Below, one piece after another: positions 15,937 through 23,381 of a stretch of DNA of 64,000 nt. Each line of letters opens with the position of its first letter. Position 1 is the first letter of the stretch. Both the position numbers and the translations under genes were made by a program. The notes beneath the pieces were generated by a model. That model was not told the origin of the DNA. It did not search any database and saw nothing but the letters and a program-made list of their open reading frames with translations. This stretch comes from Streptomyces sp. SA15 (lineage in GTDB: Bacteria; Actinomycetota; Actinomycetes; Streptomycetales; Streptomycetaceae). The stretch spans positions 1 to 64,000 of the forward strand of contig NZ_NTGE01000114.1 of NCBI RefSeq assembly GCF_002291145.1. Reading direction: 5' to 3'.

Positions 15937-16044
15937 ATGACCACCTCCTCGAGCAGCGGCATCGACCCGCCGTCCGAGAAGGACGACGAGGTCCGCGTGA
16001 TCATCCGCATCCTCCCGCGGAAGATCGTGAGCTTCTCCGCCTGA
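15937..16044 (+). CDS. Putative 35-aa leaderless small protein
   Basis: A short ORF (begins MTTSSSSGIDPPSEKDDEV, ends with a basic/hydrophobic tail RVIIRILPRKIVSFSA). A TAGCCT -10 box (15925-15930) lies exactly 6 nt before the ATG, the geometry of Streptomyces leaderless genes; TTTAGA at 15903-15908 is a possible -35 at 16 bp. The N-terminal half is acidic and Ser-rich, and the C-terminal half could form an amphipathic beta strand or a membrane-active segment. It is not recognised as any known family. It could be a peptide precursor or small regulator, and no modifying enzymes are adjacent. Confidence 0.45.
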   Translation: MTTSSSSGIDPPSEKDDEVRVIIRILPRKIVSFSA

Positions 16045-16183
16045 CCGCCGGCGCCCGGAGCGACTGCGCGAGCCGCCCACGGCTCCGGGTGCGTGCGCAG
16101 GGTGACGCGGCGACAATGAAGGGCGCCGGGACTTGCGGTGCTGTCCGGCGCCGCGCCGGCCGTCCGGCACCGGGAGGTACTAC

Positions 16184-16615
16184 ATGACCACCGCCGGAGA
16201 CATCATGCACCGTGGTGCCCAGTGGATCCCCGCCCACGAAACCCTGGACCGCGCCGCCCAGCTGATGCGCGAGCTCGGCGTCGGCGCCCTGCCCATCAGC
16301 GACCAGAACGAACGGCTCTGCGGCATCCTCACCGACCGCGACATCGTCATCGGCTGTGTGGCCATGGGCCACGACCCGGCCAAGGTCACCGCGGGCGACA
16401 TGGCCCAGGGCACCCCGCGCTGGATCGATGCGAACGCCGATGTCAGCGAGGTGCTCCAGGAAATGCAGGAGCACCAGATCCGCCGGCTCCCCGTCATCGA
16501 GAACAAGCGCTTGGTCGGCATGATCAGCGAGTCCGACCTGGCCCGGCATCTGCCGGAGGAGCAGATCGGGACCTGGGCCGAGAGCGTCTACGCCAGGACC
16601 TCCGGCAGCCACTGA
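16184..16615 (+). CDS. Tandem CBS-domain protein
   Basis: A 143-aa protein made of two CBS domains: residues about 1-60 (MTTAGDIMHRGAQWIPAHETLDRAAQLMRELGVGALPI, GILTDRDIVI) and about 72-130 (ADVSEVLQEMQEHQIRRLPVIENKRLVGMISESDLA). Such stand-alone pairs bind adenosyl ligands (AMP, ATP, SAM) and regulate partner proteins or sense energy charge. ATG 16184 is preceded by GGGAGG at good spacing. It converges on the corA gene, and functional linkage with Mg2+ transport is possible but unproven. No membrane segment. Confidence 0.9.
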   Translation: MTTAGDIMHRGAQWIPAHETLDRAAQLMRELGVGALPISDQNERLCGILTDRDIVIGCVAMGHDPAKVTAGDMAQGTPRWIDANADVSEVLQEMQEHQIRRLPVIENKRLVGMISESDLARHLPEEQIGTWAESVYARTSGSH

Positions 16616-16666
16616 TCCCCGCCGCGGTGACTTCTGTTCCGGTGCCCCCTGTCCCGGACACCTCGG

Positions 16667-17794
16667 TCAGAGCCAGCCGATGCGCCGGAAGCCGCGGTAC
16701 AGCGCCAGACAGATGATGGATATCAGTCCGATGACCATGCCGTAGCCGTACCGCCAGTGCAGCTCCGGCATGTGCTCGAAGTTCATGCCGTACACCCCGC
16801 AGACCATCGTCGGTACGGCGATGATCGCGGCGCATGCCGTGATCTTCCGCATGTCCTCGTTCTGCGCGACCGTCACCTGCGCCAGGTGCGCCTGGAGGAT
16901 CGAGTTGAGCAGTTCGTCGAAGGCGGCTATCTGCTCCTTGGCGCGCAGCAGATGGTCGGAGACATCGCGGAAGTAGGCCTGTATCTCCGGATCGACGACC
17001 CGGATCGGCCGGGTGGCGAGTTCCTCGAGCGGGCGGCTGAGCGGCATCACGGCCCGCTTCAGCTCCAGGAGTTCGCGCTTGAGCTGGTAGATGCGTCCCG
17101 CGTCGACCCGGGCGCCGGTCTCCGCGAACACGGCCGTCTCGACCTGGTCGATGTCCTCCTGCACGGAGTCTGTGACGTTCAGATAGTCGTCGACCACATG
17201 GTCCGCGATCGCGTGCAGCACCGCTGCGGGTCCCTTGGCGAGTTGCTGGGGAGCGGACTCCAGTTCCTCGCGCAACGGGCCCAGTGATCCATGCCGTCCG
17301 TGGCGTACCGTGATCACGAAGTCCTGCCCGACGAAGACCATGATCTCGCCGGTGTTGACCACCTCACTCGTCGACGTGAGTTCCTCGTGTTCGACGTAGC
17401 AGACCGTCTTGAACACGGCGAACAGCGTCTCGTCGTAGCGCTCCAGCTTCGGGCGCTGGTGGGCCTCGACCGCGTCCTCGACCGCCAGCGGGTGCAGGTC
17501 GAAGAGTTCGGCGATGCCCGCGAACTCCTGGTCCGTCGGCTCATGGAGACCGAGCCAGACGAAACCGTCACGGTTCTTGCGCACCCGTTCCACGGCCTCG
17601 ACCAGGTCGCTGCCGGCGGGGACGCGGACGCCGTCGCGGTACGTCACGCAGTTCACCACCGAGGAGCCCAGTGGGGAGCGGGCCGGGTGGCTCAGGTCGA
17701 CGCGGGGGCGCCGCCGGGCCAGCCGCGCCACCTTGCGCAGGCCGCCGACCCTGCCGAGGCTCGTGACCTTCCGCAGGTTTCCTGCCATGGACAT
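16667..17794 (-). CDS. corA: CorA-type magnesium/cobalt channel
   Basis: A 375-aa CorA family protein: a basic N-terminal extension, a large cytoplasmic domain (FVWLGLHEPTDQEF..., HPLAVEDAVEAHQRPKLERYD), a long stalk helix, and two C-terminal membrane helices separated by the signature YGMNFEHMPEL loop (GMN motif). It forms pentameric Mg2+ channels in the inner membrane. Of three near start codons (17800, 17794, 17788), ATG 17794 has GGGGAG at the best distance. The C-terminus ends RGFRRIGWL, the typical positive tail. Monocistronic; convergent with the CBS gene. Confidence 0.93.
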   Translation of the reverse strand: MSMAGNLRKVTSLGRVGGLRKVARLARRRPRVDLSHPARSPLGSSVVNCVTYRDGVRVPAGSDLVEAVERVRKNRDGFVWLGLHEPTDQEFAGIAELFDLHPLAVEDAVEAHQRPKLERYDETLFAVFKTVCYVEHEELTSTSEVVNTGEIMVFVGQDFVITVRHGRHGSLGPLREELESAPQQLAKGPAAVLHAIADHVVDDYLNVTDSVQEDIDQVETAVFAETGARVDAGRIYQLKRELLELKRAVMPLSRPLEELATRPIRVVDPEIQAYFRDVSDHLLRAKEQIAAFDELLNSILQAHLAQVTVAQNEDMRKITACAAIIAVPTMVCGVYGMNFEHMPELHWRYGYGMVIGLISIICLALYRGFRRIGWL

Positions 17795-18101
17795 CGGCAT
17801 CTCCCCTTGCACGGATCTCCTTGCGACGCGTTTCCGCGCCCTGGCGAGCCAGTTTGCCAGGTCGGAGTAAGCGGTGGGTGAGCCTGTGGGAACGGGATGT
17901 TCCGCTTGGTTCCCGACTGTGGACGCAGGCGTGCACGTGCGCCGAGACGGCGAGGAACCCGCGGTGTTTCGAGCGGTGATCGGGCCCGTTGCGCTGCGCG
18001 GCGGCATCGGCCCGTCTCGTCGTGTCCTGGTGCCGTGTCCCGAGTGTCGTGTCCGAGCGTCGACCGTTCCGGACAAGCCGGGCAACTGGGATGATCGCGG
18101 T
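17795..18101. other. Divergent corA/methyltransferase intergenic region
   Basis: This 307-bp region must hold both promoters. CGTGTCC occurs three times between about 18025 and 18058, 13-16 bp apart, upstream of the methyltransferase, and could be activator or repressor sites. No convincing -35/-10 pair or coding potential was seen; the plus-strand open frame reaching into it lacks a ribosome site. Confidence 0.4.
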
Positions 18102-18896
18102 ATGACTCGAACCGACGGGTACCTCTTCGACAACCGGCAGACCGAGGCGGGCGAGCGATTCGACGCCCTCGCCGCCCTCTTCGACCCCACGACCTTCCGG
18201 CACCTCGAAGCATTGGGCGTCGGACCGGGTTGGCGCTGCTGGGAGGTCGGCGCGGGAGGCACCTCCGTGGTGTCCTGGCTGGCCAAGAAGGTCGGCCCGA
18301 CCGGACGGGTCGTCGCGACCGACATCGACACCTCGCGGGTCGCCGCGGTCGCCCGTCCGCCCGTCGAGGTCCGCGTCCACGACGTGGGTGCCCAGGAGCC
18401 ACCAGGGGAGGAGTTCGACCTGGTCCACGCCCGGCTCGTCCTCGTCCATGTCCCGGACCGGGAACGGGCGTTGCGGTCGATGGTCGAGGCCCTGCGGCCA
18501 GGCGGACGGATCCTCGTCGAGGACGCCGATCCCGCATTGCAGCCCCTGATCTGCCCCGACGAGCACGGCCCGGAGCAGCATCTCGCCAACCGGCTGCGGC
18601 AGGGCTTCCGCCAACTGCTGGCCGACCGCGGTGCCGATCTCGCCTACGGCCGCAGGCTTCCGCGGCTGCTGCGCGAGGCCGGTCTGCGCCGGGTGGAGGC
18701 CGACGCGTACTTCCCCGTCACCTCACCCGCCTGCGCCGCCCTGGAGTCCGCCACGATCCGCCAGCTCCGGGACCAGCTCGTCGCCGCGGGCCTCGCCACG
18801 GACCAGGACATCGACCGACACCTCGCGAACGTCACCTCCGGCGGCCTGGACCTGGCGACGGCTCCGATGATCTCGGCGTGGGGGCGTAAAGCCTAG
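18102..18896 (+). CDS. Class I SAM-dependent methyltransferase
   Basis: A 264-aa protein with a standard Rossmann methyltransferase core. WRCWEVGAGGTSVVSWLAKKVG is motif I, VVATDIDTSRV carries the acidic end of beta-2, FDLVHARLVLVHVPDRERALRSMVEALRPGGRILVEDAD covers motifs II-III. The C-terminal half, which should bind the acceptor, is variable, so the substrate (small molecule, lipid or natural product) is unknown. No Shine-Dalgarno sequence precedes ATG 18102, consistent with a leaderless transcript. The upstream in-frame extension to 17874 is not conserved-looking. Transcribed alone. Confidence 0.85.
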   Translation: MTRTDGYLFDNRQTEAGERFDALAALFDPTTFRHLEALGVGPGWRCWEVGAGGTSVVSWLAKKVGPTGRVVATDIDTSRVAAVARPPVEVRVHDVGAQEPPGEEFDLVHARLVLVHVPDRERALRSMVEALRPGGRILVEDADPALQPLICPDEHGPEQHLANRLRQGFRQLLADRGADLAYGRRLPRLLREAGLRRVEADAYFPVTSPACAALESATIRQLRDQLVAAGLATDQDIDRHLANVTSGGLDLATAPMISAWGRKA

Positions 18897-18986
18897 AAGG
18901 GGTGCGGAAGTTGACGCGGGATGCAGGCGGCGCTGGCGTTGTTGGCCAATCACCCGGTGCCGGCGGGGTGGTGACGGCACCCTTCG

Positions 18987-19112
18987 TCAGGCGGCCGGCT
19001 TCTTCGACTTCTCCACGGCGGCCGCGAGCTGTTCGAGGATCGGCGGGTGGGCGCCCCGCCGTATCCGCGCCTCGTTACCGTCGACCGCTGCGAGCGGCCG
19101 ACCGGGCTGCCG
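18987..19112 (-). other. Short minus-strand coding-like remnant
   Basis: A 40-codon open stretch bounded upstream by a stop reads ...VDGNEARIRRGAHPPILEQ and ends with LAAAVEKSKKPAA then TGA at 18987. It looks like a real protein C-terminus, but no start codon with a ribosome site is visible. It is either a remnant of a deleted gene or chance; it lies between the methyltransferase and psuK 3' ends. Confidence 0.25.
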
Positions 19113-19125
19113 TAAGCCCTACCGG

Positions 19126-20094
19126 TCAACCACGCCCCGGCGGCCTGCCCCCCACCCGCTCCACCGCCGACGCGCCCGCCCGGCATCCCTCCGCTGCCGC
19201 CTCCTCGGCTCCGGCGCCGGTGAGCAGCGCGGCGAGGAAGGCGCCCGTGAACGCGTCGCCGGCCCCGGTGGTGTCCCGGGGTGTCGCCGGTACGGCGGGG
19301 ACGCGGGCGCACACCGCACCGGAACGGGCCACCAGCGCACCGTCCGCCCCCTGCTTGGCGACCACCAGCGGCACGTGGCGGCTCAGCTTGGCCGCCGCGT
19401 CCGCCGCGTCGGGCAACCCCGTGAGCAGACACGCCTCGTCCCGGCTGGGCAGCAGGACGTCCACGCCTTCGACGAGCGCCAGGAACCGGTCGACGCCCAG
19501 CTCCACCAGGAAACCGGCCGACGCCGGATCCAGGCTCACCGGCACCCCACGCGCGCGTGCCGCCTCCAGCGCCACCGCCACCAACGCACGGCTCGGTTCG
19601 GAGAACAGCAGGTAGCCCGAAAGATGCAGTCGTACGACACCGTCGAGCAACGCGTCCGACCAGTCGTCGGGCGAGAGCCGCAACGACGCGCCGCTGTCGG
19701 TGAGGAACGTCCGCTCGGCGGCGGCACCCGCGTCGACGAGGCAGATCACCGTCCCGGTCGGCGCCTGCGGATCGACGACGAGCCGGGGCCGTACTCCGCA
19801 GGCGACCAGCTCCCGCTCGTGCCACGCCGCCGCGTCCACGCCCACCCGGCCGAGCAGCCGTACCTCCGCATGGCCACCGTGGGCGGCCCAGCAGGCCACG
19901 TTCGCGCCCGCGCCGCCCGGCAGCGTCCGGATCGTCGCGGCCGTGTCCGTGCCGGCGGCGAGCCGCCCCCGGTGCCGGGCGATGACGTCCGTGACGACAT
20001 CCCCTACGACCAGCAGTGCGCCGTCCGGGCGGGTTCGGTTGCGCCGGTGATCCGCCTCAGCGGCTGGGTCACGCCCGGGCCGCCCCGCTGTCAT
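19126..20094 (-). CDS. psuK: PfkB-family kinase, probable pseudouridine kinase
   Basis: A 322-aa ribokinase-family enzyme: LLVVGDVVTDVIA at the start, LPGGAGANVACWAAHGGHAEVRLLGRVG (sugar-binding signature 1) and DTTGAGDAFTGAFLAALL with the catalytic Asp (signature 2). The ATG overlaps the stop of psuG as ATGA, so the two are translationally coupled. That context, not residue-level evidence, points to phosphorylation of pseudouridine at the 5'-OH to feed PsuG; ribose or another nucleoside is the alternative. The open frame upstream of 20094 is psuG read in another frame. Confidence 0.82.
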   Translation of the reverse strand: MTAGRPGRDPAAEADHRRNRTRPDGALLVVGDVVTDVIARHRGRLAAGTDTAATIRTLPGGAGANVACWAAHGGHAEVRLLGRVGVDAAAWHERELVACGVRPRLVVDPQAPTGTVICLVDAGAAAERTFLTDSGASLRLSPDDWSDALLDGVVRLHLSGYLLFSEPSRALVAVALEAARARGVPVSLDPASAGFLVELGVDRFLALVEGVDVLLPSRDEACLLTGLPDAADAAAKLSRHVPLVVAKQGADGALVARSGAVCARVPAVPATPRDTTGAGDAFTGAFLAALLTGAGAEEAAAEGCRAGASAVERVGGRPPGRG

Positions 20095-20999
20095 GCCTCG
20101 GCCCAGGCCGCCGCGATCCGCCCCGCCAGCCGCACATTGCCGCGCACCGCCGCCAGATTGGCGCTCAGCGAGGCCCCGTCGGTGTGCCGCACCAGGTAGT
20201 CGAGCAGGAAGGGCGTGACCGCCTGACCGGTGATCCCCTCTTCCTCGCAAGCGTGCAGCGCGTCAGCGAGCACACGCGCGTGCAGCTCGGGATCCAGCTG
20301 CTCCTCCTCGGGTACCGGGTTGGCGACGATCAGTGCCGACTCGGGCCCGTCGAGGGCGTCCTGGGCCCGCATCACGTCCGCCACCCGCTGCGGGGAGTCC
20401 AGCGTCCAGTCCACGGGATGCCCCGAGTCGGACAGATAGAAGCCGGGGAACCGGTCCGTGCCGTACCCGGCCACCGCGACGCCCAGCGTCTCCAGCCGCT
20501 GCAGAGTGGCCGGCACGTCCAGGATCGACTTCACCCCCGCGCACACCACCGTGACGCGCGTGCGGGCCAGCAGGCCGAGGTCGGCCGACTCGTCCTGCGT
20601 CACCGTCCACTCCCGGTGCACCCCGCCGAGCCCGCCCGTCGCGAACACCCGTACGCCCGCCAGGGCCGCCAGCAGCGCGGTCGCCGACACCGTGGTCGCC
20701 CCGCTCGCCCCGGAGGCCACCGCGAGCGGCAGGTCGCGATGGCCCAGCTTGCGGATCCCGTCCTCGTTCGCGACCCGCTCCACCTGTTCCTTGTCCAGGC
20801 CGACGTGGGGCCGCCCGTCCAGCACGGCGATCGTCGCGGGGACGGCACCCTCCCGCCGTACGACATCCTCCAGCTCCAGCGCCACCCGCAGATTGCGCGG
20901 GCGCGGCAGCCCGTGCGCGATGATCGTGGACTCCAGGGCGACCACGGGTCGACGCGCGTCGATCGCCTCCCGGACTTCTTCGGACACCACCAGCACCAC
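20091..20999 (-). CDS. psuG: Pseudouridine-5'-phosphate glycosidase
   Basis: A 302-aa PsuG. Conserved blocks are VVALESTIIAHGLPRP, IAVLDGRPHVGL, RKLGHRDLPLAVASG (active-site Lys), ATGGLGGVHRE, VVCAGVKSILDVPATLQRLE (second Lys), GYGTDRFPGFYLSDSG and ANPVPEEEQL. It cleaves the C-glycosidic bond of pseudouridine 5'-phosphate to uracil and ribose 5-phosphate, salvaging modified nucleosides from RNA turnover. GTG 20999 is set by AGGAGG seven bases upstream. Forms an operon with the coupled PfkB kinase downstream and is divergent from the VOC gene. Confidence 0.93.
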   Translation of the reverse strand: MVLVVSEEVREAIDARRPVVALESTIIAHGLPRPRNLRVALELEDVVRREGAVPATIAVLDGRPHVGLDKEQVERVANEDGIRKLGHRDLPLAVASGASGATTVSATALLAALAGVRVFATGGLGGVHREWTVTQDESADLGLLARTRVTVVCAGVKSILDVPATLQRLETLGVAVAGYGTDRFPGFYLSDSGHPVDWTLDSPQRVADVMRAQDALDGPESALIVANPVPEEEQLDPELHARVLADALHACEEEGITGQAVTPFLLDYLVRHTDGASLSANLAAVRGNVRLAGRIAAAWAEA

Positions 21000-21062
21000 G
21001 TGCCTGCCTCCTGTCGGTCGGTCTTCCCTCATCTCTGGCGGGCGGCACGCCCGGTCAAACAC

Positions 21063-21091
21063 TTGCGGCCTGTGGGGGACGACACCAGCCT
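21063..21091 (+). promoter_or_regulatory. Candidate leaderless promoter of VOC gene
   Basis: TTGCGG (21063-21068), a 17-bp spacer and CAGCCT (21086-21091) are followed by 7 nt and the ATG at 21099. No ribosome site is present, which fits a leaderless message. Confidence 0.4.
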
Positions 21092-21098
21092 GGGCTGC

Positions 21099-21527
21099 AT
21101 GACGGACAACACGACACGCCTCGACCACATCGTCCTCTGGGTACGCGACCCGGTCGCCGCCGCCGACTTCTATCAGAAGGCCGTCGGCCTGGAGCCGGTC
21201 AGGCTCGCCGAATTCACCGCCGGCGAGGCACCGTTTCCCTCTGTACGCGTCAACGACGAGGCCATCGTCGACCTCATGCCGCTGACCATGGCGGACCGCA
21301 TGAAGATGCTCCCCGGCGCCGCGGACAGCTCCGGGCACCCCGTCAACCACGTGTGTCTCGCCCTGCCCCAGGACGCCTTCGACGCGCTGCGCGCCCGACT
21401 GGAGGAACGTGCCGTCCCCGTGTCGGACGTCTCGCACGGCTCCTTCGGCGCCCGCGGAAAGGCCACACGCAGCTTCTACTTCCGCGACCCGGACGGCAAC
21501 GTCTTCGAGGCGCGCCACTACGACTAG
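21099..21527 (+). CDS. VOC-superfamily (glyoxalase/bleomycin-resistance-fold) protein
   Basis: A 142-aa single VOC domain: LDHIVLWVRDPVAAADFYQKAVGLEP in the first beta-alpha-beta unit and FYFRDPDGNVFEARHYD in the second, with the usual His8-type and final Glu metal-ligand positions present. The family covers glyoxalases, extradiol dioxygenases and antibiotic-binding proteins; the substrate is not predictable here. The start at 21099 is leaderless-like. The long open frame upstream to 20016 is the shadow of psuG. A strong bidirectional terminator follows. Confidence 0.83.
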   Translation: MTDNTTRLDHIVLWVRDPVAAADFYQKAVGLEPVRLAEFTAGEAPFPSVRVNDEAIVDLMPLTMADRMKMLPGAADSSGHPVNHVCLALPQDAFDALRARLEERAVPVSDVSHGSFGARGKATRSFYFRDPDGNVFEARHYD

Positions 21528-21533
21528 TGCGCA

Positions 21534-21559
21534 GGGGGGCCACGCACGCGTGGCCCCCC
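21534..21559. terminator. Bidirectional terminator between VOC gene and ogt
   Basis: A perfect 12-bp stem, GGGGGGCCACGC / GCGTGGCCCCCC, with a 2-nt loop lies between two convergent genes. Confidence 0.8.
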
Positions 21560-21576
21560 TCAAAAGGCCCGAGTGC

Positions 21577-22131
21577 TCAGAACAGCGGCTCGGGCAGTAC
21601 CCCCTCCAGGGCGAGCAGCTTCCGCTTGGTCTCCAGGCCGCCCCCGAAGCCGCCGATGCCGCCGTCGCTCTCGACGACCCGGTGGCAGGGCACGACGACC
21701 GGCAGCGGATTGGAGCCCATGGCCATGCCCACCGCCTGGGCCGCGCCCGGCTGGCCGACCCGCCCGGCCAGATCGCCGTACCCGACGACCGTGCCGTACG
21801 GCACGCCGGACGACAGCTCGCGCAGCACCTGCCGGTTGAAACCCGAGATCAGCGACCAGTCCAGGGGCAGCTCGAAGTCGTGCCGCTCGCCCGCGAAGTA
21901 CGCCTTCACCTGGCGTATCGCCTCCGCCAGCAGCGGGGAGTCGGGTGCCTCGACGGGCTCGCCGCCCAGCCTGGACCCCAAGCGGTCGAGCGCCTTGTCC
22001 CGGACCGCTTCCGTGGCGTGGAAGACGACGCTGACCAGGCCCTCGCGGGTCGCGGCCAGCAGCAGCGGACCGATGTCGGTGGCGACGACGGCCCACACGA
22101 CCTGCTGCTCGTACTGCCCATGGCTGTTCAT
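21577..22131 (-). CDS. ogt: Methylated-DNA-protein cysteine methyltransferase
   Basis: A 184-aa O6-alkylguanine-DNA alkyltransferase: an N-terminal domain with WAVVATDIGPLLLAAT, DNA-binding region VPYGTVVGYGDLAGRVG, and the active-site VVPCHRVV whose Cys accepts the alkyl group irreversibly. It directly repairs O6-methylguanine and O4-methylthymine. ATG 22131 is leaderless: the TACGGT -10 box lies 7 nt upstream as part of an exact TTGTCAGTG-N8-TAnnnT damage promoter (22139-22161). The TTG that opens a longer frame at 22161 is the first base of that promoter motif, so it is rejected as start. Confidence 0.93.
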   Translation of the reverse strand: MNSHGQYEQQVVWAVVATDIGPLLLAATREGLVSVVFHATEAVRDKALDRLGSRLGGEPVEAPDSPLLAEAIRQVKAYFAGERHDFELPLDWSLISGFNRQVLRELSSGVPYGTVVGYGDLAGRVGQPGAAQAVGMAMGSNPLPVVVPCHRVVESDGGIGGFGGGLETKRKLLALEGVLPEPLF

Positions 22132-22138
22132 GCGACCC

Positions 22139-22161
22139 ACCGTACGACCCGGCACTGACAA
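22139..22161 (-). promoter_or_regulatory. RecA-NDp-type damage promoter of ogt
   Basis: On the minus strand, TTGTCAGTG (22161-22153), 8 bp, TACGGT (22144-22139), then 7 nt to the ATG. This is an exact match to TTGTC(A/G)GTG-N8-TAnnnT, the RecA-independent DNA-damage promoter described in mycobacteria and attributed to PafBC. Confidence 0.85.
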
Positions 22162-22164
22162 CGC

Positions 22165-22203
22165 CCGGGGAACCGCGGGCGTCGCACCGCGCGGGCTCCC
22201 CGG
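22165..22203 (-). terminator. Hairpin downstream of glycerophosphodiesterase gene
   Basis: The outer stem CCGGGGA/TCCCCGG (22165-22171 with 22197-22203) encloses further GC pairing. It follows the minus-strand gene stop at 22215 and sits just before the ogt promoter, insulating it. Confidence 0.55.
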
Positions 22204-22214
22204 ACGAGTGGGGC

Positions 22215-23093
22215 TCAGAGCTCGGGCAACGCGTCCCGCACCACGTCCGGCGCGTTGGTGATGATGCCGTCGACGCCGTACCCGGCGACCTGCCGGGCGG
22301 TGTCCGTGGTGTCGACGGTCCAGGTGAAGACCTCCAGCGGCTTGCCGTGCGGGCCGGTGAAGGCGTGTACGGCGCAGACGTACCCCGCGGAGAGGGAGCC
22401 GTACGAGGGGTTGATCTGGTCGGCGAAGGTCGCGTAGGTGGGCAGCTCGGCCACGGGCGGCGTACCGAGGAAGCCGGTCTTCACACCGGGCTTCAGTTCG
22501 TGAACGGTCCGCACCGTGTCCGCGTTGAAGCTCTGAACGATCAGCCGACCCGCGAGGTGCCGCCGGTCCAGCCAGCCCTCGTTGCTGAGCAGCTTGAGGG
22601 TCTGTCGCTCGATGCCGGGGTACAGCTGCGGGTTCTTGATCTCCAGGAGCAGCTTCTGGTGGTGGTGCTCGACGCGCCGCACGTACTGCTCCAGCGTCGG
22701 CACGCGCGCGTCCGCGTACGCGGGACCGAACCAGCCCCCCGCGTCGAGGCGCGCGATTTCGGCGGCGGTGAAGTCCCGCACCTTCCAGGGCGCCCGGTCG
22801 GGGAACAGCTCCTCGACGTCGGTGGTGCGCTGCAGGCTGTCGTCGTGCAGGACGACGAGCTCGCCGTCCTTGGTGCGCTGGACGTCGTTCTCGACCCAGT
22901 CGATCCCCAGCTCGGCCGCCTTGTCGACGGCGGCCAGGGTGTTCTCGGGCGCGTAGGCGGAGGCGCCCCTGTGGGCGATGACCGTGGGCCGCTCACCGTC
23001 CACGTCGGCGCGGACGTCGGGGGCGGGAAGCAGAAAGGCGGTGGTCCCCAGGAGTGCGGTGGTCGTGGCGGCGGCAACTGCGCGCGCGTGCAT
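22215..23093 (-). CDS. glpQ: Secreted glycerophosphodiester phosphodiesterase
   Basis: A 292-aa GDPD enzyme. The N-terminal signal peptide (Arg, then AVAAATTTALLGTTAFLL, Ala-rich cleavage region near residue 28) is followed by VIAHRGASAYAPENTLAA (His/Arg/Glu active-site motif), WVENDVQRTKDGELVVLHDDSLQRTT (Glu/Asp metal ligands and catalytic His), LLLEIKNP, and VFTWTVDTTD with GVDGIITNAPD. It hydrolyses glycerophosphodiesters from phospholipids or teichoic acids to glycerol 3-phosphate, a phosphate-scavenging role. GAGGAG precedes ATG 23093. Streptomyces carries two glpQ genes; from memory one of them lies beside uvrB as here. Confidence 0.9.
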   Translation of the reverse strand: MHARAVAAATTTALLGTTAFLLPAPDVRADVDGERPTVIAHRGASAYAPENTLAAVDKAAELGIDWVENDVQRTKDGELVVLHDDSLQRTTDVEELFPDRAPWKVRDFTAAEIARLDAGGWFGPAYADARVPTLEQYVRRVEHHHQKLLLEIKNPQLYPGIERQTLKLLSNEGWLDRRHLAGRLIVQSFNADTVRTVHELKPGVKTGFLGTPPVAELPTYATFADQINPSYGSLSAGYVCAVHAFTGPHGKPLEVFTWTVDTTDTARQVAGYGVDGIITNAPDVVRDALPEL

Positions 23094-23126
23094 GCGTACT
23101 CCTCGCGTCGAGCAATCGGGAAATCA

Positions 23127-23159
23127 CAGACAGCTCAACTGTGACAGCAGAGGGTCAAC
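23127..23159 (-). promoter_or_regulatory. Possible PHO box upstream of glpQ
   Basis: The minus strand reads GTTGACC (23159-23153) followed at 11-bp spacing by a weaker unit containing TGTCACA. Streptomyces PhoP sites are 11-bp direct repeats of GTTCACC-like units. The match is partial and is offered because glycerophosphodiesterase genes are typical PhoP targets. Confidence 0.3.
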
Positions 23160-23263
23160 GGCAGAGGGGTACAGAATGGCCACAAGTTGAATGGAGTCGC
23201 CCCAAGTCCGCTCACTGGTACCGCACAACTGCGGCAAGGGCGTGTTTCTTTGCCGGAAAGTCG

Positions 23264-23292
23264 TTCGACCATTCCGGTGGGAGTCATACTCT
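23264..23292 (+). promoter_or_regulatory. Candidate promoter of MHYT gene
   Basis: TTCGAC (23264-23269), a 17-bp spacer and TACTCT (23287-23292) lie about 90 bp before the MHYT gene start. This is a reasonable vegetative-type promoter for a GC-rich actinomycete. Confidence 0.4.
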
Positions 23293-23381
23293 CTGCGTCA
23301 ACCCTGACCGCTCGGGCGGTCCTGGGAAGGGGTGCACATCAGGGAATTCCGGGACGGAAGAGGGCGGAAGGGTAGCCGCGC

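Noticed and set aside
16667..18589. 640-aa version of CorA with a 265-residue N-terminal extension
   Set aside because: The extension is Arg/Pro/Ser-rich shadow of the divergent methyltransferase, with no domain content; a good ribosome site sets the start at 17794.
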